From Caldilineaceae bacterium (lineage in GTDB: Bacteria > Chloroflexota > Anaerolineae > Caldilineales > Caldilineaceae): a stretch of DNA of 64,000 bases. The translations under genes and the position numbers were made by a program. Under the pieces are notes generated by a model. It was not told the DNA's origin. It made no database searches and saw only the letters and a program-made list of their open reading frames with translations. The stretch lies in the NCBI GenBank assembly GCA_018003515.1, contig JAGNDO010000002.1, forward strand, positions 1 through 64,000. The letters run 5' to 3'. Below are positions 1 through 7,424 of the stretch, piece by piece. How positions within the stretch are numbered: position 1 is the first letter of the stretch; each line of letters opens with the position of its first letter.

Positions 1-8
1 TGGCTCCT

Positions 9-107
9 TATCGAGTGTCGTGTATCGAGTAATGTGTGGTGTTGGTAGGATCATCGTTGGAGGGAGGGTGTCGAGTCCACACAATACTCGATACACGATA
101 CTCGATA
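9..107. repeat. Inverted repeat of the TCGAGTATCG family
   Basis: Two near-identical 31-base arms (9-39 and 77-107) are built from TATCGAGT and TCGTGTATCGAG units and face each other. They could fold into a long hairpin 3' of moeA, whose stop lies 11 bases away. The same words recur at 14430-14450 and 44570-44593. There is no T-run, so a classical terminator is not shown. Confidence 0.7.
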
Positions 108-118
108 CGCAGTCCCCC

Positions 119-2083
119 CTACATTTCCCCCAGCACGACGCCCATTTGGCTGGTTTCGTAGCCGCCCAGGGCTTGGACGGCTTGGGGGAAGGGACCGTCT
201 TTTTCGCCGATGATGGCGAGGAGGGGGGCGAGGAGGGGGCTGTCGTAATGCTCGGTCGGGATGATCAGGTCGTAGCGTTCGTTGAAGAGGGGGATGAAGT
301 CCAGGTCCAGGGCCTTGGCCGCGCCCAGGATGCCCAGTCCGCAGTCGGCCGCGCCGCTTTTGACCGCGGCGGCCACGGCCAAGTGGGTGTATTCTGTGCG
401 CTCGTAGCCTTGAATTTGGCGGGGGTTGAGGCTGAGTTGAGCCAGTTTGTAGTCCAGAAGCACCCGGGTACCAGCGCCCCGCTGCCGGTTGACAAAGAGC
501 ACATCCTCCCGGAGCAGGTCGTGGAGGCCGCCAAGGTCTTTTGGATTTCCCTTGCCTACGATGAGACCCTGGACTCGATTCACAAAGCCCACGATTTTCA
601 CCTTCACCCCGTGGGCGGTCAAATAGCGCTGCACGGAGCCGAAATTGTACTCGCCGGTCTCTTCGTCTAGCAGATGGGAACCGGCCAGGTGGGCCTCGCC
701 CCGTTGCAGGGTGAGCAGACCGCTGAGGCTGCCCACGTGGGCCGAGGCCAGGGTGAGCCGGGGGTGGCGGCGGCGCAGCTCGTCGGCCAGCACATCCAGG
801 GTGAGGTCGTGGCTACCGATGGCGAGGATGGTCTCTCGGATGGAGCGGGGGGAGCGCAGGAGTTGCACCTGGACCGGCTCGCCGGGGTGGAAGCCCTCGG
901 CGAAGCGGGGGATGGTGACGATGCCGTCGGCTTTGACCAGGGACATGATCACCCCCGCGCCCCGGTTGAGGGGGGTGGCGACGACGCGGTCGCCGACCTG
1001 GCCCAGGGTGACCCGCATAAACTCATCCTCGCCCATGGGGGAGAGGACTTTGCGGGTCATGGTGGCGGTGAGGGTGGGGCGATCCGGGGGCAGTTGGCCC
1101 TGCCAGGCGTGGAGGAGCGGGGCGACGATGATGTCGAAGGTCATGGCCGCGGAGACGGGATAGCCGGGGATGCCGACCAAGGCGCGGTGCTGATCGCCGC
1201 TCTGGCCCACGCCCAAAATCACCGGGTGGCCGGGACGCATGGCGATGCCGTGGACCAACAGTTGGCCCAATTCCTGCACAATGGCCGAGGTGAAGTCCTC
1301 GGAGCCAGCCGACGACCCGGCGTTGACCACGACCAGATCATGGTTGATCAGGGCGGAGGCCACGGTGTCGCGGATGGTGGCGTAGTCGTCCCGCACGATG
1401 GGGCGGCGATGCACAATGCAGCCCGCCTCCTCAGCCTGGGCACCCAGCATGAGGGCGTTGTACTCGATGATGTCGCCGGGCTTGAGTTCGCTGCCCGGCA
1501 TCACCAACTCCGTGCCCGTGGGGATGACGGCGACCCGTGGGCGACGATAGACGGTCACGTCCCGGTGGCCGCAGCCGGCGATGGCCCCCAGATCTTGCGG
1601 GCGCAATTTGTGATTGGCGGGCAGGACCAACTCGGTCGCCACCATGTCCTCGCCCATGGCCCGCACGTGCTGCCACGGGGCCACCGCGGCCATGATCTCG
1701 ATATGGGGCGAGCCGTCCGGGCCGGGCAGGGTCTGGGTGTCTTCGATCATGATCACCGCGTTGGTGTCCGGCGGCATGGGGTCGCCCGTGTCCACGGGCA
1801 TGGCCCGGCGGTCGATGGGCAGAACCTTGGGGCTGGTCTCGGACGCGCCCCGGGTCTCCTCGGCCCGCACGGCATAGCCATCCATGGCCGAGGCGTGATA
1901 GTGGGGCGACGAAATCCGCGCCCACACGGGCTGGGCGGTCACCCGGCCCAGGGCCTCGGTCAGGGGGACAATCTCGGACGGCAAGGGGCGGCGCAGACCG
2001 TGGGCGTCCAGGGCCGCATGCCAGGCGTCCAGGGCCTGGTCCAGGGATACGTCATGGAGGTAGATGTTGCGTTCGTGGGTCAT
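119..2083 (-). CDS. moeA: Molybdopterin molybdotransferase MoeA fused to a substrate-binding-protein-like domain
   Basis: Residues 1 to about 410 are MoeA, which inserts molybdate into adenylylated molybdopterin in the cytoplasm. Visible motifs are HASAMDGYAV (63-72), DTGDPMPPDTNAV (98-110), IPTGTELV (187-194), GSSAGSEDF and RPGHPV. From about 420 to the end a second domain reads GSLSGLLTLQRGEAHLAGSHL..DEETGEYN, the signature of the PBP-like domain (PF12727) found on some MoeA proteins and on ModE-type regulators. It has no signal peptide, so it probably senses a small ligand, perhaps molybdate or tungstate, inside the cell; that role is inference. At 654 residues the length fits the fusion. 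The only good start is the ATG at 2083; no clear ribosome site is seen. A second Moco gene, moaB, lies at 49986-50492, not adjacent. Confidence 0.93.
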   Translation of the reverse strand: MTHERNIYLHDVSLDQALDAWHAALDAHGLRRPLPSEIVPLTEALGRVTAQPVWARISSPHYHASAMDGYAVRAEETRGASETSPKVLPIDRRAMPVDTGDPMPPDTNAVIMIEDTQTLPGPDGSPHIEIMAAVAPWQHVRAMGEDMVATELVLPANHKLRPQDLGAIAGCGHRDVTVYRRPRVAVIPTGTELVMPGSELKPGDIIEYNALMLGAQAEEAGCIVHRRPIVRDDYATIRDTVASALINHDLVVVNAGSSAGSEDFTSAIVQELGQLLVHGIAMRPGHPVILGVGQSGDQHRALVGIPGYPVSAAMTFDIIVAPLLHAWQGQLPPDRPTLTATMTRKVLSPMGEDEFMRVTLGQVGDRVVATPLNRGAGVIMSLVKADGIVTIPRFAEGFHPGEPVQVQLLRSPRSIRETILAIGSHDLTLDVLADELRRRHPRLTLASAHVGSLSGLLTLQRGEAHLAGSHLLDEETGEYNFGSVQRYLTAHGVKVKIVGFVNRVQGLIVGKGNPKDLGGLHDLLREDVLFVNRQRGAGTRVLLDYKLAQLSLNPRQIQGYERTEYTHLAVAAAVKSGAADCGLGILGAAKALDLDFIPLFNERYDLIIPTEHYDSPLLAPLLAIIGEKDGPFPQAVQALGGYETSQMGVVLGEM

Positions 2084-2090
2084 AGGGATC

Positions 2091-2200
2091 CGGGATTTGG
2101 GATTTGGGATTGGGTGGACGGGAAATAGAACGCGGATGACGCTAATTTGGCGGATTCAAACGGTTTTTTTGAAATCTGGGGAAATCCGTTGGGTCCGTGT
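2091..2200. repeat. Intergenic repeat patch (GGGATTT and AATCCG families)
   Basis: Just upstream of moeA, a short run of GGGATTTGGGATTTGGGATT is followed by ATAGAACGCGGATGACG and later GGGGAAATCCGTTGGGTCCGTG. The second part is a copy of the element also seen at 9297, 46798, 50515, 59942 and 61181. The rest of the space to 2371 holds no gene that I can support. Confidence 0.6.
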
Positions 2201-2371
2201 CGTCAGCGGCCTATTTGGCTCCATTATACCTGGGGATGGGGGCCAGGGCGAACTGTTGGGGTGGTTTGGGGCGTTGACGGTGGGCAGGGTCTGGCTTACG
2301 GATAGACGGTTCCTGGTTGGTGCAAATGTTTGGCGAGAAAACCAATAGCCCGTTCCAGGGTATCGTGATCG

Positions 2372-3508
2372 TCACCCTTCCGGGCGTTCGTCAAAAAGCG
2401 AAAGCTGGAGATCCCCGGAGACAAAGAGATCGCCAAGCCGCAACAAGTTTTTGCGAATCGGTTCAAGCTGCCACTCCCCTACTTTTTTGACGTCGGTCTT
2501 GCCGTCAACCCGATTGACGACCAGGATGGTGTCGTGAATAGGATTGACCACATCAAGCATGATCGGACTGTGTGTGGTGACGAAAACCTGTGACACTTCG
2601 CTGACTTGGCGCAAGTAGTCATAAAGCATGGGCAGGGCGGCTGGATGGACGGTCAATTCCGGTTCTTCGATGCCGACGACGGGCAAATGGGGTGTTTGCA
2701 GCAAAGCAGTCAGCAGACCCGCGACGCGGAGGGTGCCGTCTGATTGCTGGGCTGCCGAAAACCAGCCTTTGCCATTTTGTGTCTTGGTCCGTTGCTTAAA
2801 CTCTGCCACAAGATACCCCGCGGCACTGCTCACCCGCACATCTTCAATATCCCCTGTGAGGGCATGCAAGCCTTTGATCAATTCTGCTTTTTCATCTTCC
2901 TGACCAAAGTCTCGCAAGATCGACACCCAATTTTCCCCATGTTTTTGCATGGGTCGGGTCGAGTCAAATCGCCGAGGTAGGCGGAGTGTGTCTGGGAAGA
3001 TCGAGTAAACGGTGATGTTGGACAAAAAATCAACCAACGGCTTGAACCCCTCAACGCCACCCAGCGCGGTCAGCGCTAACCCATGTTCGTCCATGCGGGG
3101 AACGACCCCTTGGGGGCCATGCCAGTCGCCGTTTTCCCGATGAAAGCTCCACTTTTGGTTTTTGCCCGAAAAGGTGGCCGCTTCTGACTGTACTTCGTAT
3201 TTTTCGATCTGCCCCCCGCTGATCTCAAAGGCGTAGGTGCAAGGACCAGAATCCAGATCAATCTCCAAGCTTATCCGCATGGCAAAAGGGCGGCCATCGC
3301 TACGCCGTCGTACGCTGTCGATGCCGTCTCTCTCTTTGATAGCCGTAGGAAGTCCTTGAATCACGGCATCGCGTACAAAGGCAAGGGCATCGAGCACATT
3401 GGATTTTCCAGAGCCGTTGGGCCCAATCAGAAAGGAAAGGCGCCCAGGCTGGATGTTGACGTCCGGGCCAATGCTTCGATAATTGGAAACCAAAATTCTC
3501 CGAATCAT
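2372..3508 (-). CDS. AAA_21-type ABC/RecF-like ATPase
   Basis: A soluble ATPase of 378 residues in the OLD/RecF-like AAA_21 group. Walker A is GPNGSGKS (29-36), an ABC-type signature SDGTLR lies near 256-261, Walker B is GIEEPE (279-284) and a switch histidine sits in TTHSP (311-315). The N-terminus IRRILVSNYRS is typical of the group. Such ATPases power DNA- or RNA-targeting effectors, or act alone in phage defence (Septu, PARIS and OLD systems are relatives). No nuclease partner gene lies directly downstream, so the effector is unknown. It is divergent from the CHAT protease gene, 179 bases away, each with its own promoter, and a shared pathway is possible. Base composition is somewhat less GC-rich than moeA. 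The start ATG follows a GAGGAG ribosome site. Confidence 0.8.
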   Translation of the reverse strand: MIRRILVSNYRSIGPDVNIQPGRLSFLIGPNGSGKSNVLDALAFVRDAVIQGLPTAIKERDGIDSVRRRSDGRPFAMRISLEIDLDSGPCTYAFEISGGQIEKYEVQSEAATFSGKNQKWSFHRENGDWHGPQGVVPRMDEHGLALTALGGVEGFKPLVDFLSNITVYSIFPDTLRLPRRFDSTRPMQKHGENWVSILRDFGQEDEKAELIKGLHALTGDIEDVRVSSAAGYLVAEFKQRTKTQNGKGWFSAAQQSDGTLRVAGLLTALLQTPHLPVVGIEEPELTVHPAALPMLYDYLRQVSEVSQVFVTTHSPIMLDVVNPIHDTILVVNRVDGKTDVKKVGEWQLEPIRKNLLRLGDLFVSGDLQLSLFDERPEG

Positions 3509-3552
3509 GCGTGATGCTCCTCGCCCAATTGCCCGGCCAAACCGATTCTGTC

Positions 3553-3581
3553 AGTATAGCGAAGGTCCAGGAAATCAACAA
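3553..3581 (-). promoter_or_regulatory. Sigma-70 promoter for the AAA ATPase gene
   Basis: Reading leftward, TTGTTG (3581-3576), a 17-base spacer and a consensus TATACT (3558-3553) stand about 45 bases before the ATPase start. It is back to back with the CHAT promoter. Confidence 0.5.
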
Positions 3582-3612
3582 GCAATATGGTTACCGTGCT
3601 TTTCGGGGGAGA

Positions 3613-3641
3613 TTGACGGGGCGGGATGGGGGCGGTACAAT
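3613..3641 (+). promoter_or_regulatory. Sigma-70 promoter for the CHAT protease gene
   Basis: TTGACG (3613-3618), a 17-base spacer and TACAAT (3636-3641). The same boxes and the run GGGGCGGTACAAT recur in front of the DUF433 gene at 5619-5647. Confidence 0.65.
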
Positions 3642-3687
3642 GTGGGCAGTTCTGTATGTTTCTGTAGGATCGTGAAATGAGGGAAGA

Positions 3688-4704
3688 ATGGCCAGCCGAA
3701 CGAAGATCCTCTTTTTTGCCAGCAACCCAGATAGTGTAAAACCGCTCAACCTGGACGAGGAGATCCGGGCGATCCGGGCCAAGATCCGGGCGTCGGACTA
3801 TCGGGATGTGCTGGATCTGGTGGCCTGTTTGGCCGTGCGCCCGGACGATCTGCTCCAGGAGTTGAACACGGAGCGGCCCGCCATCGTCCACTTCAGCGGC
3901 CACGGCACTGGTTCGGGTGAATTGGTGCTGATGGATGACAACCGGCAGCCCAAGCCGGTCAGCACCGGGGCGCTCAAAGCCCTCTTCGCCACGCTCAAGG
4001 ATAACATTCAAGTCGTCGTTCTCAACGCCTGCGCCACCCAGCCCCAGGCCGAGGCCATCACCGAGAGCATCGACTGCGTGATCGGCATGAGCGGGGATCT
4101 GGGCGACCGGGCCGCCCTGATCTTTGCCGCCTCGTTCTATCGGGCCATCGGCTTTGCCCGCACGGTCCAGGAAGCCTTTGACCAGGGCAAGGTCGCCCTC
4201 CTCCTCGATGGCATTGCCGAGGAAAAGACGCCAGTTTTGTTGCACCGCCCCGGCGTGGACCCGTCCACCGTGCGCTTGGTCAACCCGTGGGACAGCGAAG
4301 CCGACGTGGTCGGCACCAATCTTGAGGTGGCGAGGGCTATTTTGGGGCTGCACGCAACCGTGGCCGCGGCGCAACCGGCCAGGAAAGAGCAGGTCGCCGA
4401 CTATTACGGCAAGATTGCCAACACATTGAAAGAAGTGGTGGCCGCTCTGCGGGTCAACCAGTTCCCCCACGGCAACTGTGCCAAGATGCAGTTTTACGGC
4501 CAGGAACTCCCCGATACCATCGGCGACCTGATCGGCATGGCCAAGGCCCAGAAACTCTCGGCCATGTTGCAGCACGCCTACAATGTGGAAAGCATCCACA
4601 CCAGTCTGCCCAATATCGCCGACCGGGAGGGTAGCCTGGCGGATCTGGAAAAGGCCGCCGCCTATTTTGAGGTGGCGGCAGATTCGCTGCTGGCGTCAAT
4701 ATGA
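3688..4704 (+). CDS. CHAT-domain cysteine protease-like protein
   Basis: A 338-residue cytoplasmic protein. Residues 1 to about 225 form a CHAT (caspase-like) domain with the expected dyad: His72 in HFSGHGTG and Cys115 in VLNACATQPQA, followed by an IGMSGDLGDRAALIFAASFY segment. Residues about 230-338 are a helical tail (KEQVADYYGKIANTLKEVV and a later TIGDLIGMAKAQ) that I do not recognise; it may be an adaptor or effector-associated region. CHAT proteases act as executioners in bacterial immunity and programmed cell death (Craspase and gasdermin activation are known cases); the substrate here is unknown. The stop overlaps the start of the SRPBCC gene (ATGA), so the two are translationally coupled. 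The divergent neighbour is an AAA ATPase. Start chosen at ATG 3688 behind GAGGGA. Confidence 0.85.
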   Translation: MASRTKILFFASNPDSVKPLNLDEEIRAIRAKIRASDYRDVLDLVACLAVRPDDLLQELNTERPAIVHFSGHGTGSGELVLMDDNRQPKPVSTGALKALFATLKDNIQVVVLNACATQPQAEAITESIDCVIGMSGDLGDRAALIFAASFYRAIGFARTVQEAFDQGKVALLLDGIAEEKTPVLLHRPGVDPSTVRLVNPWDSEADVVGTNLEVARAILGLHATVAAAQPARKEQVADYYGKIANTLKEVVAALRVNQFPHGNCAKMQFYGQELPDTIGDLIGMAKAQKLSAMLQHAYNVESIHTSLPNIADREGSLADLEKAAAYFEVAADSLLASI

Positions 4705-5165
4705 AGAAAATCCATCCCATCACCTTTGCGTTGACCCAAATCATCCCCAAACCCGCCGCGGCCATCTGCGCCGAGGTGGCGGACGTGACCCGCTGGAGCG
4801 AGTTCACTGGTTACAGCATTCTGCCGGGTATTGAGCGCTCAGTGTACGAATTACGCACGGAAGAGATGGTCGGATCACGGGTGCGGGTGCGCAACATGGA
4901 TGGCTCCCAGCATGTGGAGGAGATCACCGAGTGGGTGGTGGGCCAGCGCATCGTCATGAAGATGCACGATTTTACTCCGCCCTTGAGCCGACTGGCCACC
5001 CATTTTGTCGAGATGTGGACCTTTGTAGAACAGGGGCCCGACACGTTGGTGACCCGGTCATTTCAGCTCTTCCCCCAGGGGGTGTGGACGCGTCCGCTGC
5101 TGTGGGGGATCTCCTTGCTCTTCCGGCGGGCAATTGGGCGGCAGTTGGGGGAGATGGCGGGGTGA
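4701..5165 (+). CDS. SRPBCC (START/polyketide cyclase-like) family protein
   Basis: 154 residues with the layout of the SRPBCC ligand-binding fold: an N-terminal strand, then a helix with VADVTRWSEF, a row of strands (GSRVRVRNMDGSQHVEEITEW, RIVMKMHDF) and a long C-terminal helix (LLFRRAIGRQLGEMAG). These proteins bind hydrophobic ligands or act as cyclases; no ligand can be inferred. The ATG overlaps the stop of the CHAT gene by four bases, so the two are probably co-translated, an unusual partner for a CHAT protease. No membrane segment or signal peptide. Confidence 0.75.
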   Translation: MKKIHPITFALTQIIPKPAAAICAEVADVTRWSEFTGYSILPGIERSVYELRTEEMVGSRVRVRNMDGSQHVEEITEWVVGQRIVMKMHDFTPPLSRLATHFVEMWTFVEQGPDTLVTRSFQLFPQGVWTRPLLWGISLLFRRAIGRQLGEMAG

Positions 5166-5246
5166 GGATCGCATCAGCTTCGTAGGCTCCGAAGCCGTTG
5201 ATCTATGTTGCAGAGTCCTCATTGAACCACAAAATAGGAGGCAGCC

Positions 5247-5515
5247 ATGAACCCTTACGTAAAAGCTGTTCGAGCGCTTGACGGCTACCGGCTTGACCTG
5301 GAATTTGAAAACGGCGAACGTCGGATCTTCGACCTGACCCCGTATCTCAACCGAGGTGCCTTCGTGCGTCTGCAAAACCGAGCGCTTTTCCAGGCGGCGC
5401 GGGTGTGGCCGGGTCCGTGGAATGGCCGGGTGGGCTGGATCTGAGCTACGATACGCTCTATTTGGAGAGCAAACCCATCGCAGAATCGCCTACTTTGGAG
5501 ATGGCCTCCGCCTGA
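5247..5515 (+). pseudogene. DUF2442 gene, frameshifted
   Basis: The first 57 or so codons read as DUF2442 (YRLDLEFENGERRIFDLTPYL, VRLQNRALFQAARV). The family's end, VEWPGGLDLSYDTLYLESKP, is present but in another frame from about 5414 to the TGA at 5513-5515. A single indel near 5409-5416, in a GC-rich run (GGCCGGGTCC), breaks the gene; the broken frame stops at 5444. DUF2442 proteins are about 80-90 residues and are often found with toxin genes (DUF4160). Here none is adjacent. It is either a decayed antitoxin-like gene or a sequencing error. Confidence 0.75.
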
Positions 5516-5618
5516 TCTTCACATCCCCATGCCTCTGCTTGGCTGACCCATCCCCCACATCTGGCCAGAGCGACGGTGGTGCATTCACCCACTGGACTAT
5601 TTGGGCGGTTTCAGGACG

Positions 5619-5647
5619 TTGACGGCGCAAAACCGGGGCGGTACAAT
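5619..5647 (+). promoter_or_regulatory. Sigma-70 promoter for the DUF433 antitoxin gene
   Basis: TTGACG (5619-5624), a 17-base spacer and TACAAT (5642-5647). It is closely similar to the CHAT promoter (3613-3641), sharing TTGACGG and GGGGCGGTACAAT. Confidence 0.65.
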
Positions 5648-5692
5648 AGGGTCATGAAATTCAAGAAGCGACCCGAAAAGGAGATCGGAACC

Positions 5693-5911
5693 ATGAACCA
5701 GTGGCAAACCCTGAATGTTGTCGAGCGAGATGCGGGAAAAGTCAGCGGCGCTTGGCTATTTCGAGGAACCCGCGTGCCTGTGACCGCTCTCTTCGAAAAT
5801 CTGCGAGACGGTGCGACCATCGATGAGTTTCTGACTTGGTTCCCCGGTGTGGCACGATCCCAGGCTGAGGTCGTTCTTGAACACGAACGTGGAACCTTGA
5901 TGGCCGCGTGA
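5693..5911 (+). CDS. DUF433 antitoxin (VapB45-like)
   Basis: 72 residues: a short lead followed by a DUF433 winged-helix domain. Readable marks are GAWLFRGTRVPVTALFENL, then GATIDEFLTWFPGV and a final helix SQAEVVLEHE. DUF433 proteins neutralise and repress DUF5615 (PIN-like) toxins, the VapB45-VapC45 type. The start was placed at ATG 5693 because AAGGAG lies nine bases before it; an upstream ATG at 5654 sits at the predicted transcription start and would need leaderless translation. The partner toxin that follows, overlapping by GTGA or starting at 5917, is truncated, so the antitoxin may be a remnant. A second, intact pair lies at 20371-20972. Confidence 0.8.
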   Translation: MNQWQTLNVVERDAGKVSGAWLFRGTRVPVTALFENLRDGATIDEFLTWFPGVARSQAEVVLEHERGTLMAA

Positions 5912-5916
5912 GCGCC

Positions 5917-6108
5917 ATGAAAATCCTATTTGACCAAGGGACGCCGGTTCCGTTACGCCGTTACCTATCGGGACACGACGTGATGACGGTCTATGACGCT
6001 GGTTGGTCGAACCTTGCCAACCTGCCGATTATCGATAGAAAGGAGTCGATATTTTGTCCTATCGGATCGAATATTCTCCAGATGTTGAAGATCATTTGCG
6101 TTGGTTGA
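5917..6108 (+). pseudogene. DUF5615 (PIN-like) toxin, truncated
   Basis: The first 40 or so residues are a clear DUF5615 start (MKILFDQGTPVPLRRYLSGH, then DVMTVYDAGWSNLANLPIID). Full-length members have about 110 residues with further acidic residues after this point. Here the similarity ends at about 6036 and the frame runs through the start of the next gene (RelE) to a stop at 6108. The pattern fits a deletion that joined the 5' end of the toxin to the RelE ribosome site. It should be inactive as a nuclease. Confidence 0.75.
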
Positions 6109-6353
6109 CCGTTCGACAACAGAGAATCGTCCTGGATGCTGTCGGTACCCAACTATCGCACCAGCCCGCTGTGGAGACCCGAAATCGGAAACCAATGCGT
6201 CCAAATCCCGTGGCCCCGTGGGAACTGCGGATTGGGGTATTGCGGGTATACTATGATGTGGAAGAAAGCCCAGATCCTGTCGTCTTTGTTCGTGCTGTCG
6301 GGGTCAAAACGCGTAATCGAGTTCGGATTGGTGGAGAGGTGATAGAGCTATGA
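6054..6353 (+). CDS. RelE/ParE-family toxin
   Basis: 99 residues with a RelE-fold pattern: YRIEYSPDVEDHLRWLT, then RKPMRPNPVAPWELRIGVLR and VFVRAVGVKTRNRVRIGGE. RelE-like toxins cleave mRNA in the ribosome or poison gyrase; which applies here cannot be told. The start is a TTG at 6054, decided by AAGGAG (6040-6045) eight bases upstream and by alignment of the N-terminal strand. The stop overlaps the ATG of the next gene (ATGA). Toxin-first order is unusual for Phd/RelE pairs but common for HigBA-like ones. Confidence 0.85.
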   Translation: MSYRIEYSPDVEDHLRWLTVRQQRIVLDAVGTQLSHQPAVETRNRKPMRPNPVAPWELRIGVLRVYYDVEESPDPVVFVRAVGVKTRNRVRIGGEVIEL

Positions 6354-6604
6354 GAACTTTGGAAGTAGTTGATGCGGTTGCGCCATTGTCAGAATATGCG
6401 CAGAATATCGGCAATGGATCGGTCGTGCTGACGGTTGACGGCAAACCAGTGGCGGCCTTGATCGCTGTGGAAGGCACTGATCTGGAAACAGCCACCTTGA
6501 GTACCCATCCCCAGTTTTTGGAATTGATCGACCGATCTCGCACGCGTCAGAAAGCAGAAGGTGGTGTTTCTGCCGAAGAAATGCGGCGACGGTTGGGGCT
6601 TTGA
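6350..6604 (+). CDS. Phd/YefM-like antitoxin
   Basis: 84 residues. The N-terminal half (LSEYAQNIGNGSVVLTVDGK, PVAALIAVEG) matches the Phd/YefM DNA-binding fold; the C-terminal half (FLELIDRSRTRQKAEGGVSA) is a charged tail that would wrap the toxin. It overlaps the toxin gene by four bases upstream and the HigA-like gene by four bases downstream (TTGA), so three genes form one translationally coupled unit. It probably represses its own promoter, as is known for the family. Confidence 0.8.
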   Translation: MRTLEVVDAVAPLSEYAQNIGNGSVVLTVDGKPVAALIAVEGTDLETATLSTHPQFLELIDRSRTRQKAEGGVSAEEMRRRLGL

Positions 6605-7008
6605 CGCTTACGTTGCCCCAGTTCAATTTGAAAGGCAACCCCATCCGCACCCCCACCGACCACGAAACCGCCCTGGCGAAAATTGAATCCCTCTGGAACA
6701 CCGCGCCCGGCACCCCAGACGCGGATCGGCTGGATGTGCTGATGACCCTGGTCGAAGCCTATGAAGAAGAACACCACCCCATCCCGCCGCCGGACCCCAT
6801 CGATCTGCTCCTGCACGTCATGGACGCCCGAAACCTCTCCCGCCGGGATCTGGAACCCTATTTGGGCAGCCGGGCCCGGGTCTCCGAGATCCTCAACCGC
6901 CGCCGACCACTTTCTTTGGAGATGATCCGCAAGCTCCAATCCGGGCTGGGCTTGCCGGCGGAGGTGCTGGTGCAACCATATCAAGTGGTGTCCGCACTGG
7001 CCGCATGA
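6601..7008 (+). CDS. higA: HigA-type antitoxin/XRE regulator
   Basis: 135 residues with the full HigA (COG5499) pattern: IRTPTDHETALAKIESLW, DRLDVLMTLVEAYEEEHHPI, then an XRE helix-turn-helix with LSRRDLEPYLGSRARVSEIL and RRPLSLEMIRKL. HigA normally follows HigB, but no HigB is present; the gene instead overlaps the Phd-like antitoxin (start TTG 6601 within TTGA). It could be a third component or the leftover of a second toxin-antitoxin pair. The overlap argues that it is still co-expressed. Confidence 0.85.
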   Translation: MTLTLPQFNLKGNPIRTPTDHETALAKIESLWNTAPGTPDADRLDVLMTLVEAYEEEHHPIPPPDPIDLLLHVMDARNLSRRDLEPYLGSRARVSEILNRRRPLSLEMIRKLQSGLGLPAEVLVQPYQVVSALAA

Positions 7009-7156
7009 CAGCGACAAAATAGTTTTACAAAAAAACGCCCAATTTCCCAGAGAAAATCCGTTCTTTGTGATCTGTGTGTTCTCTGTGGTGAGAAGGCCCT
7101 TTTTGCACCAGAGTCATTCCAGCCAGACTGAGAGATCAGGACTGGAAAATTTGTGG

Positions 7157-7185
7157 TTGACAGCAACGCAGATTGGGTGCATAAT
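7157..7185 (+). promoter_or_regulatory. Promoter for the secreted paralogue pair
   Basis: TTGACA (7157-7162), a 17-base spacer and CATAAT (7180-7185). The first downstream gene starts at 7425, giving a leader of about 230 bases. The rest of 7009-7424 holds no gene that I can support. Confidence 0.55.
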
Positions 7186-7424
7186 CTCCCCTTGTGGCTG
7201 CCTCACCCAGTTGACCCTCTTCGCAGACAGCACCCCACCCTCTTGGACGAAGACGACGGCGTTACAATCCGTTGATTCTTGCCATGTTGCAGTTGCCCCA
7301 AACGTTTTTCCTCTCGCCGCACCCATCTCTGCCCCCTCATCGCTGTTCGCGCTACCCCTATATTTTACTGGATGGTGTACGGCCCCGTGACGCCGCAGGC
7401 TTTCTATCCACTCAGGAGACCCAA

